This document shows positions 1 to 12,579 of a stretch of DNA of 64,000 nt, in pieces (within the stretch, counting starts at the first letter, position 1; each line of letters opens with the position of its first letter). The notes under the pieces were generated by a model, which saw only the letters and a program-made list of their open reading frames with translations, did not search any database and was not told where the DNA came from. The position numbers were made by a program, and so were the translations under genes. The DNA comes from Alviniconcha marisindica (lineage: Eukaryota; Mollusca; Gastropoda; Provannidae), in contig JABMCL010001734.1 in assembly GCA_018857735.1 (NCBI GenBank), forward strand, positions 2,086,001-2,150,000. The letters are read 5' to 3'.

Positions 1-454
1 ATTTTCCGGATGCTGTTCCAATGGACACAAATGCTGACAAGTCAAATTTCCAACCCTCCACTCTGGACTTCATTTGTGGAATGCTGGGTAGAGCGTGGCA
101 AATTGTCATGTAATTTTCTGCCTTTTTCAAACAGTTTTTAAGCACATGAAAGCCTATTAGTTTGCGTTTTGTCTCACCAGCTCTCATCTTGAGATGAGTT
201 ACTTGAAATGTTCATGATCAGACAAGAACCCCAGATGCCCCACAATCTGGTCCATTTCTCACCCTCGGCAATGTTATGGCAACAGCTTTCATCCAGTGGG
301 TATGGTTGCTCTCACAATACACGCTGTTTGTTGGCGAAGGCCACAATTCATTCATTATTACTTACAATTAGTATAACCATGACTAATCATTACATGCACT
401 TGTGTGAGTCAGACAACATGCATGTCACTGACATGCTTCCCACACTGAGCTGAC

Positions 455-3400
455 CTTGCTGTTTGGGTTCAGCGTGTCATGACGATGGTGCAACATCTGC
501 TGGTCGTACTCGCAGGATGCCAGAGCAAGTTTCAACTCGTACAGCAAAACAATGTCCTGCCGCAGCTCGTTGAAGTGCTGGACCATCTCCTCGGTTGGCA
601 TTGGGTTGAACTCTGGTGAACAAATTCCAACACAGACACAGAGGTCAAAGGAATGCAAAGACCTCAGTTTTGCTGAAGTGTTCAGTAAACAGGTGTGTGT
701 GCATGTGCGTGTGTGTGTGTGTGTGTGCATTCGTTCGTATTGTATGCATTGAATTTTGAAGATATGGGCATTTAAAGAACATGTAAGTGCTTAGGGCCTG
801 TTCAGGTTAGGCACTCTAAGTATTCATTATTATTATCTTTTAAAAATCAAGCACCAAAAACAGGGACTTGCACGACTTTAACACATTTTCAGGCTACAGA
901 AGACAGTCAGTGTTAGTTGACCGAGTCATCTGTACCTCACGGTCTTCATGGGGAACCGTTTTACTGCAGTGTTCAAATTAATTTGTGGAGGAGTGAGAAG
1001 CTCTTTGATGATGAATGTCAAGTTGTAGACTGCTCGAAACATCCATAGGAAAGCTGTGCTCATGGCACATACCGGGCCAGTCTCTTTGCCAACAAATATA
1101 CACACACATTCACAGAAAGAAAAAGAAAAAAGGAGAAAAGAAAAAGCATCACATCGGTGCATCGAACAGAAAGTGAATGACTGAAACTGACCGATGCCAA
1201 GTTCTTCAAGGACCTGCTCAATGGCCTTCATTTTCTTCTGCCCAATGGTTGCTGGCAGCTTCATCTGCAACAATATGTCATGCCATTTCAAGTGCAGTCT
1301 CTCTCCGAGTCCCCGTCCCCCACCCCCTTTTTGTTCTCTCTCTCTCTCTCTGGCAGGAGGGAATGGAAGGGGGTCTCTCTCTCTCTCTGGCAGGAGGGAA
1401 TGGAAGGGGGTCTCTCTCTCTCTCTGGCAGGAGGGAATGGAAGGGTCTCATCTCTCTCTCTTGGCAGGAGGGAATGGAAGGGGTCTCTCTCTCTCTCTGG
1501 CAGGAGGGAATGGAAGGGGTCTCTCTCTCTCTCTCTGGCAGGAGGGAATGGAAGGGGTCTCTCTCTCTCTCTCGGCAGGAGGGAATGGAAGGGGTCTCTC
1601 TCTCTCTCTCTGGCAGGAGGGAATGGAAGGGGTCTCTCTCTCTCTCTGGCAGGAGGGAATGGAAGGGGTCTCTCTCTCTCTCTGGCAGGAGGGAATGGAA
1701 GGGGCTCTCTCTCTCTCTCTCTCTCTGGCAGGAGGGAATGGAAGGGGTCTCTCTCTCTCTCTCTCTCTGGCAGGAGGGAATGGAAGGGGTCTCTCTCTCT
1801 GGCAGGAGGGAATAAGGGTCTCTCTCTCTCTCTGGCAGGAGGGAATGGAAGGGGTCTCTCTCTCTCTGGCAGGAGGGAATGGAAGGGGTCTCTCTCTCTC
1901 TCTGGCAGGAGGGAATGGAAGTGGTCTCTCTCTCTCTCTCTCTCTCTCTCTGGCAGGAGGGAATGGAAGGGGGTCTCTCTCTCTCTCTGGCAGGAGGGAA
2001 TGGAAGGGGGTCTCTCTCTCTCTGGCAGGAGGGAATGGAAAGGGGTCTTTCTCTCTCTCTCTGGCAGGAGGGAATGGAAGGGGGTCTCTCTCTCCCTCTG
2101 GCAGGAGGGAATGGAAGGGGGTCTCTCTCTCTCTCTCTCTCTGGGAGAAGGGAATGGAAGGGGGGTCTCTCTCTCTCAGCTGAATGAAGTTCCTGCAGTT
2201 ATAGTTGAAGTTCTGTCCTAAAAACTGAAATGCTTCACAGTGAACTTCAATATGAAATTCTCCCACAGATCTAGTGACAACAATGTTCCCCACTCTTAAT
2301 CTTAACATGTTTGTGTATGCATACACGATGCAGACACAGAGAGACAGGACAAAGGTGAAAGCAGATACTTTTTGTTCTTTTTATATAGTAGATGTTGTTT
2401 TTAAATGAGTGAGCCTTCAATAGTTAGTTGAACTGGCCTGTGAGCGTTGATTAAACTGTAGTGACTTGAGCTGACTTGATCTGACAGACTGATACATACC
2501 ATCATGGATACCAACACCCATAAATATGATTAATTCAACAATCAATCCTTTGCAAGGAAGACGCTTTTACCCTCTGACTTTGAGTGCAACACCTGACAGT
2601 TTAAAGTCTGGCAGCTATGTAACCCCTCGTTAGAAGGACAGTCTGACCCTCTGACTTTGAGTGCAACACCTGACAGTTTAAAGTCTGGCAGCTATGTAAC
2701 CCCTCATTAGGAACACAGTCTTACCCTCTGACTTTGAGTGCAACACCTGACAGTTTAAAGTCTGGCAGCTATGTAACCCCTCATTAGGAACACAGTCTTA
2801 CCCTCTGACTTTGAGTGCAACACCTGACAGTTTAAAGTCTGGCAGCTATGTAACCCCTCATTAGGAACACAGTCTTACCCTCTGACTTTGAGTGCAACAC
2901 CTGACAGTTTAAAGTCTGGCAGCTATGTAACCCCTCATTAGGAACACAGTCTTACCCTCTGACTTTGAGTGCAACACCTGACAGTTTAAAGTCTGGCAGC
3001 TATGTAACCCCTCATTAGGAACACAGTCTTACCCTCTGACTTTGAGTGCAACACCTGACAGTTTAAAGTCTGGCAACTATGTAACCCCTCATTAGGAACA
3101 CAGTCTTACCCTCTGACTTCTGAGTGTGACACCTGACTGCTTGAAGTCTGGGAACTTGATTCCTCCTGGTTCTGGGTTGGCCTGTAAAACAAAACGGCCA
3201 ACAAGCTTCAAACACAGCACCTGTTTAGAATCAACACACAAGGGAGTTATTAGCCCTCGAAAGACAGCACACAAACACAACAACAAAGACCCCAGTCGCC
3301 TACCGTAACTCTCACCTGGCATGCCAGTAAATACAAGGTACATAAACTCCACCAGAGGTACAGCACTTGTTTGTTGTTGTTTTTTGTTTACATCATTATT

Positions 3401-4668
3401 CTGAGAAAAACAATGATTTATGAGGGGTCTTCTTGTTTAATCTGATTCATTTTTCATGAGGAAGATTCCACCCCCCCCCCCCCCCTTTTTTTTAATCAAC
3501 ATTCCAGCCAGCTTCCCCTAAAAAAAAGAAGCTGCAATGGAGTCATGCTACCCAGCCCACCAATTAACCCTAACGCTTCATAGCACAAGCAAGGCTTACC
3601 CCTCCCTCTTTGAATTTCATCTGTGGGGTGATTTTCTTCTTGGTGGCCTTGCGCTCTGTTTTGCGGGCGTCGACATTGCTGTCGGCGGCTGTGATGAGTT
3701 TCTGCAGGTCCTGCGCCTTCTTTTCCCGCTCCCTCTTGCGCAGGTCTATCTTCTTCAGCTCGTTGATCAGGTACTCCTCTTCCTCACACTGTGGACACAG
3801 TCACAGTGTCACAGAAAATGAGCAGACAAAGTGCGGGAGGTGGGGTGTTGGGGGAGTGAGAAAGAAGTGCACACACACATAGGAAGACAGACAGAGACAG
3901 ACAGAACCACAGCCTTAAAGTTAAACAGTAATAGTGAGATGGGCAGACCCACAGCCTTAAACAGTGACAGAAAGAGGGACAGACAGAGACAGAAACAGTG
4001 TGAGAGAGATGAGCAGATGGGCAGAGAGAGACAGAACCAGAATCTTAAACAGTAATAGTGAGATGGGCAGACAGGCAGAGACAGACCCACAGCCTTAAAC
4101 AGTGACAGAAAGAGGGGCAGACAGAGACAGAAACAGTGTGAGAGAGATGAGCAGACGGGCAGAGAGAGACAGAACCTGAATCTTAAACAGTGATAGAGAG
4201 ATGGGCAGACACGCAGAGACAGAACCACAGCCTTAAACAGTGACAGAAAGAGGGGCAGACAGAGACAGAAACAGTGTGAGAGAGATGAGCAGACGGACAG
4301 AGAGAGACAGAACCTGAATCTTAAACAGTGATAGAGAGATGGGCAGACACGCAGAGACAGAACCACAGCCTTAAACAGTGACAGAAAGAGGGGCAGACAG
4401 AGACAGAAACAGTGTGAGAGAGATGAGCAGACGGACAGAGAGAGACAGAACCTGAATCTTAAACAGTGATAGAGAGATGGGCAGACAGGCAGAGACAAAC
4501 AGAACCACAGCCTGAAACAATGATAGAGGCTATGAGAAATTGGCAGAGACAGACAGAACCACAGCCTTAAAGTTAAACAATGACAGAGACTAAGAGAGAT
4601 TGGCAGACAGACAGAACCACAGCCTTAAACAGTGATAGACCGATGGGCAGAGACAGTGACAGAGAGAT

Positions 4669-4743
<75 letters not shown>

Positions 4744-7700
4744 TGCCCCCAAAACTAAGGTAACCACAACTTCAGTAAACCACAACTTCAGTACAGTACT
4801 GACACAATATACAGTGTAGCAGTGGATATAACTTATTGGTACAGTCATTAATTAATTGTGTGTGTGTGTGTGTGTGTGTGGGGGGGGTCCTTTCCCACCA
4901 CACTGAAACAAAAACACCAACAATCAAACCGTACCTGTTCATGTGTGCGGTTGAACAGCTTGGTGAGCTGTGTTTTTCTTCGCCGCTCATGTTCAGCATC
5001 AAAGCCCTTGATCTTTGGCTCCGAACCCTGGGGCGCTCGTACCTGTATTACACAGCAGCTGAATGATCAACACACATGAAAACGAGACCAAGAAACAGCC
5101 ATAAAAATATATAAAAATATAAAAATGGTTGATATGTGACATGTCGCCTTAATATTATGACATGATACACCATAAATGACTTGCTTAGGGCTCAATCACT
5201 TTTTCAGACCCCCCCCCCAAAAAAAAAATGTCACCAATCAGAACCTGTTACAAGTCAATAACAGAATTATTCTGATTTGAAAATCAGGATTTCAAGGACC
5301 GAGGAAGGAAGTCTTGTCATATCCCATCTCACTCCAAGCATCAGTTTACAATATCCTCCATCAGTTTACAATATCCTCCATCAGTTTACAATATCCTCCC
5401 TCCAACCACTGCCATAACTGGTTATGCCACAAAGAGCAGTAAGTGTGTGACCACATGAACATGGACAACATGAACATGGACAACTCGAATTATTTTAGGC
5501 TGCGTTTTTCTCTTAACCGCTCACAATTGACAATGCTTTCACAGCACAAACCAAACCAGTATCATTTAAATCAAGACAGAACCTCTTTTGTTCTACAGAG
5601 GGTGGATGTGCCCGCTGCTTATGTGCGCGCTCTGATGCCATGTTGTTGCCAGTCTTGGTACTGAAACGTTTGGCCAGCTTTGAGAGGGGTGCTGACACTG
5701 ACAGTGTGAGACCTATACTATAGCAATGATTTTGGTAGACAGATGGGCTGAGATAAGGAGTGCCTCTTCAGTGGCATAACCAATTAAGGCCGAGTCTGAA
5801 GGAAGGGAGCTGGAAATTGAGGCTTTGGAGTGCGTCAGCATCTCTTGCATTTCAGCACCTTGGTGAGAGTGTTACAGACGCTGTAGTATCTCTCCTTCAG
5901 GTCTTCCACGCTGCGCTGGCGGTAGCGTTGCTTATCCCAGCGGTCATGCACCACGATGAAGCGGACATCAAAGCGCTTGCAGAGGTCAAAGAGATGGTCA
6001 GTTTCCTGTCGCGTCCAGCCCTCATCGTGCAGATGTTGCTGGTACTCCAGGTCCGAATACACAGGAACATCCACAATCTGTCAACAAAATTACACCAATA
6101 CATGAAAAAAAGAGGCTACTGCACAGCAATCACCAGCCTGCTGGTCTAGACATAAAAATCTGAAACAAGAATGACTGCTAGCGTGCATACGCCACGATGA
6201 AACGGATGTAGCTTTGTAACTTGATAAAGGGGATTACTCCGAAAATTTGCATGTTGCGTTTTGTCCAAATAAATAGTGTTTTTTTTAACCTTTCGTGTTT
6301 AGATCCTGGTCTAGATATAGTTGCATCAGTTCCATCCTGGCGTAACTAGTAGACATGTCCATGTTTTGTATTAATCAGATGTTTGTCACAGTCGGTTGCA
6401 CACCTAAAGTATATGTATTAATTCTGTCTTTTCATTGTGCGCTAAATTCCTAAAAATAAATATATTTTCTACAAAAGTATGCTGCGCATGACCTTGCAGC
6501 TGAATGTATGCATTTGGTAAACTATTAATAAGAAACATGAGCTCAATCGGACTGATTCAACCAAAAGAAGCAGCTTTCAGTTTCACCATCTCAACACCAA
6601 CGTAACCTGAGGATAGTGACAACCCAGATTCAGCCCCAAAAAGACAGCTTTCAGTTTGACTATCTCAACCCCAATGTAACCTGTAGATAATGACAATCCA
6701 GATTTAGCCCCAAAAGACAGCTTGCAGTTTGACCATCGCAACACCAAAGTAACCTGCAGATAAGGACAAGGTCACCCAAACTGGTGAAAAAGTACAAAGC
6801 TCAAAGGAGGTTATTATCCAAACATCCAAGGAATCTCAACAATGCCATCTTCCACCCCTTGAAAAGGACAACAAATATTTTTTTGCCAAAGATGCAGGCC
6901 ATCTGTCTTACACTATTTACAGACTCAGTAACTAAAGTAAAAATCTGACACCGATGTTATTGTCTCATAATAGTTGGACTAGTGCTAGACAACAAAGGAG
7001 GCATGAATGAACAAATGAATGAAACCTCATATATATATATATAGATGGTGCATAAAAACTTCCACACAAAACCTTGCTGTGTTCAAATTGCCAAATACAC
7101 ACAGTGCATACATGTAAGCTCTCACAAGCTAAAACTACCAAAAGACATTCATCCCAATAAAGTACAGCAGCCCCTACCCACCCACACCTGCCAGAAAGTG
7201 TAACAATACTTTGTAGTTAAATGAAGAAATATATATATATACAAAGTTAAACATAACTATTAAAAATAAAAAAAAATCACACACACACACACAAACACAC
7301 ACAGAGTATTTATGGCAAGGTACTTCACTTAACACACTATGGCATGTGACAGCACAGTCAGTGCAGTGGGCAAAAACAAGATCTCACCTTGTTAAAACGA
7401 GCAAAAGGATAATCCTTGCCTTCATCAGCAACCTTACGCCAGTGGTAAAACACAGCTCCATCCTGCAAAAGAAAACTGAAATGACTAAACAACCTCTGCG
7501 TGGCTTTCTGGACAAATATATACATACAATACAGTGCATAATGGTTAATAAGACAAATGCAAACCTTGGCATTTCTGCACAACAGAACAGCAAATCAAAA
7601 GGCAAGGTCTGCATCAAATGAAAATTTTAAACCAACCCATCTATTTTAGTTTTGACTGTCATTTTGGACAAATGTTTTCAAATTTTCACTGTGCCACTAA

Positions 7701-10543
7701 TAGCAACACCGTAATAAATATGCAGGCTGTACACCATGGTGCTGTATTGCAAGGAATACTAGCACACTCAAAGCTTTGTGACACCCTTCCTCCAAAACAC
7801 TGCCATGAAATTTATAACATTAACAATGTCTACATTACACCGAGCTACAGACTACCATACAATCATAGCTTTAGAAAATGTAACAACAATGCCTTCAACT
7901 GTGTATACATCTGATTATCCAGAGCATTCCTTTTCACCATCTGAAACAGAATGAGGCCCTAAGCACCTGTGCAGAATCAATAATTCAGTGTTTATGTACC
8001 TGGTGTAAATTTACCTGCATGCCAGGTGAGAGCTATTGCAGGCAACTCACGTCTTTGTTGTGTTTGTGAGGTATCGTTTGAGTGCTAATTAACTCCCATG
8101 TTTGTTGGCTCCTTTTTGTCACTATCTCGACCCACAAATCAACAGAAATACACACAGCACTGCACTCATTACGCCACACTGGAACTGAATATCTGTCGCT
8201 ATACAAAAGCAAAGAAAGATAATACAAAGGACTGTTCAGCCTTCATTACTGATTATGGCTCACAACACTTCCCTTTCATACACACACACATACACACACA
8301 CACACACACACACATGCATACTGCACACACAACCCAATCAGTGAAGCACATGAAATGCACACACTGAACTAAGAAACTGTACGATGCGCATCAATTCCAA
8401 ACGACAGTTTTTCCATAATTTATAACCAAATGGTAAACATTCTGACCTTGCGAGCGGGGTTGGTGAAGGGCATCCACTTCCAGGGCCTGACCTTGCTGCT
8501 GCCGATCTTGGCCTTGAGCTGTTTGTAGCCCTGGTTAGAGTCTGACGGAAAGATGGGTGGTGGGTCTCTGGCATGTGCAGAAAGGACACCACAGCTTTAC
8601 TGATCACATAGGGTCACAGACACAATGGGGGTGACTTGAAATCAGATGTAACTGGAAAGCTATTACAGTATTAGCAGTATCACAGTGTCATTAATTTTTG
8701 TCTGTCCCCATCACAGTGTCATTAATTTCTGTCTGTCCCCATCACAGTGTCATTAATTTCTGTCTGTCCCCATTCAGGTTTTCTTTTTTTCTTCTTCTTT
8801 CCTCTCTCTTTCTCCCACTCTCTCTTACAATAAAGGAGTATTTCTGCATAAAGTTCTTAATAATAATTTCCCAAAGTACCTGGCACAACTCTTTATTAGT
8901 CACCAGTCCCACTACACTAACTCCAGGAATAACCTCTACGTGCCAAGGCCAAGGCTTGACTTGTTTAAAACTAGCATATCCTTTGCTGGGGCGTCCCTCT
9001 GGAACTCCCTGCCTCAAAGCATAAAATCCTGTATTTCTCTTCCTTGTTTGAAATGTAATCTGCACAAATATATATGTCTGAGAATAACCTTTCTTCAAAT
9101 TTGGATGGATTTGTTTGAATCACGTGTTTGCCTAAAAATTTGATTGTTGTATATATATGTATCATGTATGTCCATGAAAGAAATTTTATTCTGATGTTTC
9201 TGCACATTTGTAGGACCTCTGTGAAACTGCATTAAACAACTGCTTATTCATACTTGTAATATCTGTTTGTGGTATAGTCGTGCTTATTTGTGTTTGTAGC
9301 ATAGCAAGGAGAGGCTGTTAGATACGTCCAAATGGACCTAACTATGCTAACAGCTAAGTACTAACTACTATCCTTGAGTATAAAAGTTTTTGAGTTCAAG
9401 TTCTATCTTTCTCCCATCATTTATGTTTTACTTCCTTGACAAAATGAAGCAAGCAAAAAGAGTGAACACATTCAAAGCGCAGTAAAAATTACCCCTGGAA
9501 ATGGCGTAATCACAGCATTCTCACTGAGAACACTAATTATGTCTAATTATCACTGCATCATCTGAGGCTCTCTGCCGGCAACCGTATACTAGAGTGATGT
9601 GTCAGTTGACACAGAAAACTCCCATTCATTCAATGACAATGCTCAATGTGAAAAACAGAAACCAGGAATAATCTCATTACAATGTACACAGGATTCCCCT
9701 CCCAACCCTGCAAAAATCTGAAAGGCCCCACTGCCTACTTCAATTCTAGTGGACTCCTTGAAACAAAACAACACTATCACTATCAGTACCATAGGCTTGG
9801 GCCTAACCACTGCTTTTTTAAACCACCTGAGGTTTAAAAATTAAATGTGATTTTAACTATTTAGTCTAGTATTATTATATAAAAATTTCAGACTAAGTCT
9901 AAGAGTTCTCTTTGTTAAACTAGTTTGGTACGCAAATGTATTATTGTATCAACAGTTACAAAATGACAAAACAAAGACTGTATCTGTGACTGTGACTGCA
10001 TAGTAATAGTACTAATACTAATTATGTATTCTTTTATACATGTGTTATTTCTCCAAATTAGAGGATATATAGCCTATTATAAAGCAAATAACCAATATAT
10101 AGTCAAAACAAACTTTGCGCTTGCGCATGCGCACACACACACATACACACACAGTCAAGTGGCCATAAAATACTTATTGTCTGTCCACAGGAGTCCCCAT
10201 AGCTCTCTGGCCATGCCCTCTGGTCGCTTGAAAGTCCCATGGTCTTGTTTCTTCACTTTTTTCTATAACACACAAACAAATGATATTCATAGCTGATACT
10301 AAGAACATACAAGACAGTATGCTATAAATGAATATATAACAAAACAATTTTATAAATTATAACTATAATCAACTAAGTAATTTCTAATGTTCAAAGAATT
10401 AATTTTATAAAGTACATATTACTTAATGTATATATATTACTTAATGATATTGATAAAGATTTTAAAAGCAAATGTTTGCTACAGGATGCAATTCATATTA
10501 CATTGTCCTGACCAGAATAATAATAACTCATATATATAATAAT

Positions 10544-10592
<49 letters not shown>

Positions 10593-11121
10593 ACACTATA
10601 CCCCATAACAATTTATGAGCTTACAGTTACAGTTACAGTCAATAGTGATGAATTTTTGCAGAATAATTCTTCATTAAGAATATAATCGGCAGCAATCAGC
10701 AATGAGACTGAAATTGAAAATCATTTACTGACTCTTTAATTTAAATAGGTTAATTACATGGCAAAGTACAACCACTAGCTAATTTTCAAAAACTACTGAA
10801 CCTGTACACCATTAAAATCAATTCACAAAAATGATTTATATAACAATTACAAGAACACACATATTGTGATAATGATATAAATTATAATGATTGTGATAAA
10901 AATTCGTATCTGGACAATTACAAACAGGAAGATCTGCCACAACTCTTCTGTTCCCAGTACTACTGCTTCCTCACCAAGACACATTTAGATTCCAAAACAG
11001 AAATTGCATAAACATGACATACCTTTTTATTATCATTCATAAGTGACTCTTTTGTAACAAATTCATGGTCAGGGCGACTTTCCAGCTCCAGGATGTCTCG
11101 GACATCAGCAGTTGCTGCCAT
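455..11121 (-). CDS. DMAP1: DMAP1, DNA methyltransferase 1-associated protein 1 (3' end outside window)
   Basis: Chromatin protein; in known animals a subunit of the NuA4/TIP60 and SRCAP complexes and a DNMT1 partner, acting in the nucleus. Ten coding exons in gene order: 11023-11121, 10174-10262, 8447-8567, 7388-7462, 5859-6077, 4935-5042, 3600-3788, 3110-3181, 1192-1264, 455-612. Together they give 401 codons without a frame break. The start reads MAATADVRDILELESRPD, which matches the family start. Residues 80-128 hold the conserved VRPWKWMPFTNPARK and DGAVFYHWRK blocks. Residues 129-201 form the SANT/Myb-like domain, including GWTRQETDHLFDLCKRFD and SVEDLKERYY. Residues 238-300 are charged and coiled-coil-like. 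Residues 301-401 are the DMAP1-specific region (GGIKFPDFKQSGVTLRSQR, then MPTEEMVQHFNELR). The human protein has 467 aa, so about 65 C-terminal residues should lie left of position 1; positions 1-454 show no convincing exon and read as intron. Confidence 0.97.
715..835 (+). mobile_element. dispersed SINE-like repeat A
   Basis: Same element as at 14775-14893: GCATTGAATTTTGAAGATAT, CATTTAAAGAACATGTAAGT, GTTAGGCACTCTAAGTATTC, ending in (ATT)n. Confidence 0.6.
1343..2180 (+). repeat. minisatellite, ~33-37-bp unit, about 27 copies, in DMAP1 intron 9
   Basis: The unit is a (CT)n run followed by GGCAGGAGGGAATGGAAGGGG. Read on the plus strand each unit looks like a 3' splice acceptor (pyrimidine tract plus GGCAG/G), antisense to DMAP1. 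The long ORFs in every frame here are repeat artefacts. Confidence 0.95.
2571..3109 (-). repeat. seven 77-bp tandem copies of the DMAP1 exon 8 end plus splice donor
   Basis: Units start at 2571, 2648, 2725, 2802, 2879, 2956 and 3033; the eighth position (3110) is exon 8 itself. On the minus strand each unit reads like the exon 3' end (GACTTTAAACTGTCAGGTG, then GTCAGAGG) followed by GTAAGACTGTG, the real donor. The copies lack one base relative to the exon and so are out of frame. Confidence 0.95.
3214..3362 (-). mobile_element. foldback element family 2, half copy (DMAP1 intron 7)
   Basis: The arm carries AGAATCAACACACAAGGGAG at its outer end and CTCACCTGGCATGCCAG inside. On the gene strand it presents CCAG/GTGAGAG, a splice-donor consensus. 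Confidence 0.8.
3885..4660. repeat. ~138-bp-period tandem array in DMAP1 intron 6
   Basis: Higher-order repeats of GACAGA-rich sequence. The block beginning GAAACAGTGTGAGAGAGATG recurs about every 138 bp (near 3992, 4130, 4268, 4405). It is followed by a pure (GA)n tract at 4661-4740. Confidence 0.9.
4661..4740. repeat. (GA)n microsatellite
   Basis: About 80 bp of nearly uninterrupted GA dinucleotides in DMAP1 intron 6. Confidence 0.95.
5338..5397. repeat. three 20-bp tandem copies
   Basis: ATCAGTTTACAATATCCTCC repeats three times, abutting the left end of the MITE at 5396. Confidence 0.9.
5396..5808. mobile_element. MITE-like element, family 1, copy 1 (in DMAP1 intron 5)
   Basis: A ~410-bp element with terminal inverted repeats of about 40 bp. 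The left end CTCCAACCACTGCCATAACTGGTTATGCCAC pairs with a right end containing GTGGCATAACCAATTA. A second copy with the same internal order lies at 61022-61430. No coding capacity. Confidence 0.8.
7938..8112 (+). mobile_element. foldback element family 2, internally deleted copy
   Basis: The outer end CTGTGCAGAATCAAT of one arm is joined to the opposite arm, CATGCCAGGTGAGAGCTATTG through GAGTGCTAATTAACTCCC. In DMAP1 intron 3. Confidence 0.75.
8690..8782. repeat. three ~33-bp tandem copies
   Basis: CATCACAGTGTCATTAATTT followed by CTGTCTGTCCC repeats three times in DMAP1 intron 2. Confidence 0.85.
8838..9335 (+). mobile_element. 3' fragment of a LINE (non-LTR retrotransposon), 5' truncated
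   Basis: The plus frame encodes a peptide ending of the type found at the C-terminus of animal LINE ORF2 (VPRPRLDLFKTSISFAGASL then WNSLPQSIKSC). A decayed 3' UTR follows. It lies antisense in DMAP1 intron 2. LINE clade not determined. Confidence 0.7.
10537..10592. repeat. (TA)n/(CA)n microsatellite
   Basis: About 45 bp of TA dinucleotides passing into CACACA, in DMAP1 intron 1. The flanks (ATAATAATAACTC, AATTTATGAGC) resemble the SINE-like segment at about 39366. Confidence 0.9.
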
Positions 11122-11140
11122 GTTGATGTTGACAGTGAAT
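11122..11140 (-). other. DMAP1: DMAP1 short 5' UTR segment with splice acceptor before the start codon
   Basis: On the minus strand CACCCCACAG lies 19 bases upstream of the ATG at 11121. It makes a good 3' splice site, so the first coding exon would be 11023-11140, preceded by a 5' UTR intron. Inference from splice consensus only. Confidence 0.55.
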
Positions 11141-12007
11141 CTGTGGGGTGTTTACTTGACAGAACTTTACCTCTGAAAGTACAACAGCTAATCTTGAAGT
11201 TTGCAGTGTTTTACTCATGGATTTTTCAAATGCTGCATTTACTGATTTAGGGCTAAAATTCTAATTAATGCAACATTAGTAACAACTATTGAACTAACAA
11301 AAAAGTAACATACTAACAGTAACAAGACTGAAACAATCCCTTTTTCTTCCAAAAATAATGGGCATTTTCCCTGTTGCTGAAGTCTGCCAACAGAATTTAG
11401 CTCAAAAGTATGCCATCAGATTCAGATACAGCAGCATACACTGATACAGTTCTTAATCTTACAGTAACACATAAGATCACATAATGATAATAACAATTTA
11501 TGACCATGTAATTATTATTTTTGAAATTTTAATTAATTTATTTTGCTGATCTTGTATAAGTTGTAAAGCACAATGTGCTCACTCTTGTTGGTGAGATACA
11601 GCACTGTGTGACTACAGAAATGACTGCTCTTGTTATTTAAATCTTAATCACTTTTTGACTATCATCATTATGAGACTATGGCACATAGTCAAAAAGTTTG
11701 AATATGATTTAAATAAACAATATGACTATCCGTATCACAGTATGCAATTTTCTTCTCTCCCTGTCCAGATCTTTGAAAAGGTAAATTTTTGAAGTTCAAC
11801 TTCAAGATTACCCAACACTAAACAGCAAATGGTCGAGAATATAGCGTAACTGTTCTGCTGTGTCCACGCTGACAATTTCAACTAAATCATTCAATCACAT
11901 GATTTACTAAATGGCTACTCCAGCTGGGTTTTTTAACTGAAATAATAAATAATCAACTTTTTCTAAATTAGAAATATATATATATTTGCTCTATTTGTTT
12001 CACGTAC

Positions 12008-12180
12008 CTGCTCCGACTCTTCTTTAGGCGCTCAATAGCATACACCCATAAAACGATACAGGTCTAAATCATAAATCTGTCTGAAGTGAAAAACGATCAC
12101 TAACAATAATAATTTACATATTTTGCAAGGTAACAAACGACAAATCTTTCTTGTCTAGCAAAGTCTTCTCAGGGAGGCGC
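12008..12180 (-). other. DMAP1: candidate non-coding first exon of DMAP1
   Basis: Minus strand GAGCAG followed by GTACGTG at 12007 is a strong 5' splice site. It lies upstream of the acceptor at 11140 and beside the presumed promoter. The transcription start cannot be seen; the upper boundary is a guess near the YY1-like site. Confidence 0.4.
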
Positions 12181-12579
12181 CATATTGAAACACAGAAAGT
12201 AACTCTTTTTTTCACATTAGAGTTGTCCCCCTGTTTCTGAACTTCACCCCCTCCCCAGTAAACACCAAGCACGCTAGCTTCGTGTATGTTCCTTGGAAAC
12301 CCGCACGTTGTTCAGCTGGTGTGCACACCTTGATTGTAGCTGAAGAGGTTGCGTTTTTCACAGTTTATCTGTATCTGAAAGCGGTATCGACTGCACATTT
12401 GTGTCTGTCGAAAAATCGTGTCCCAAAGACAAGTCCGTCGAGTTACAATAATTAAAGACAGTATCTGCCTGGGGGATTTATAGCAGTCACCTTCAAGTTT
12501 TATTGTCAGTAAAACTCTTTTATGCTTGAATGATAGCTTTGGCCAAGAGCACATACATTTTATCGGTGGGGAAAAAAAA
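12175..12579. promoter_or_regulatory. presumed divergent promoter, DMAP1 / MCCC2-like
   Basis: The interval separates the two heads and has no repeats. On the minus strand the sequence CAATATGGCGCC around 12175-12187 fits the YY1 consensus (AANATGGCG), which is often found at the start of TATA-less genes. No clear TATA box was seen. Promoter function is inferred from position and motif. Confidence 0.45.

Noticed and set aside
1177..2326. Several 200-330-codon ORFs on both strands, rich in SLSL, GGNGRG or RERE
   Set aside because: They are all translations of one CT/GGCAGG minisatellite, open in every frame, with no start context or similarity.
3809..4498. 229-codon minus-strand ORF of Cys/Leu/Ser repeats
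   Set aside because: Translation of the 138-bp GACAGA array in an intron; no domain.
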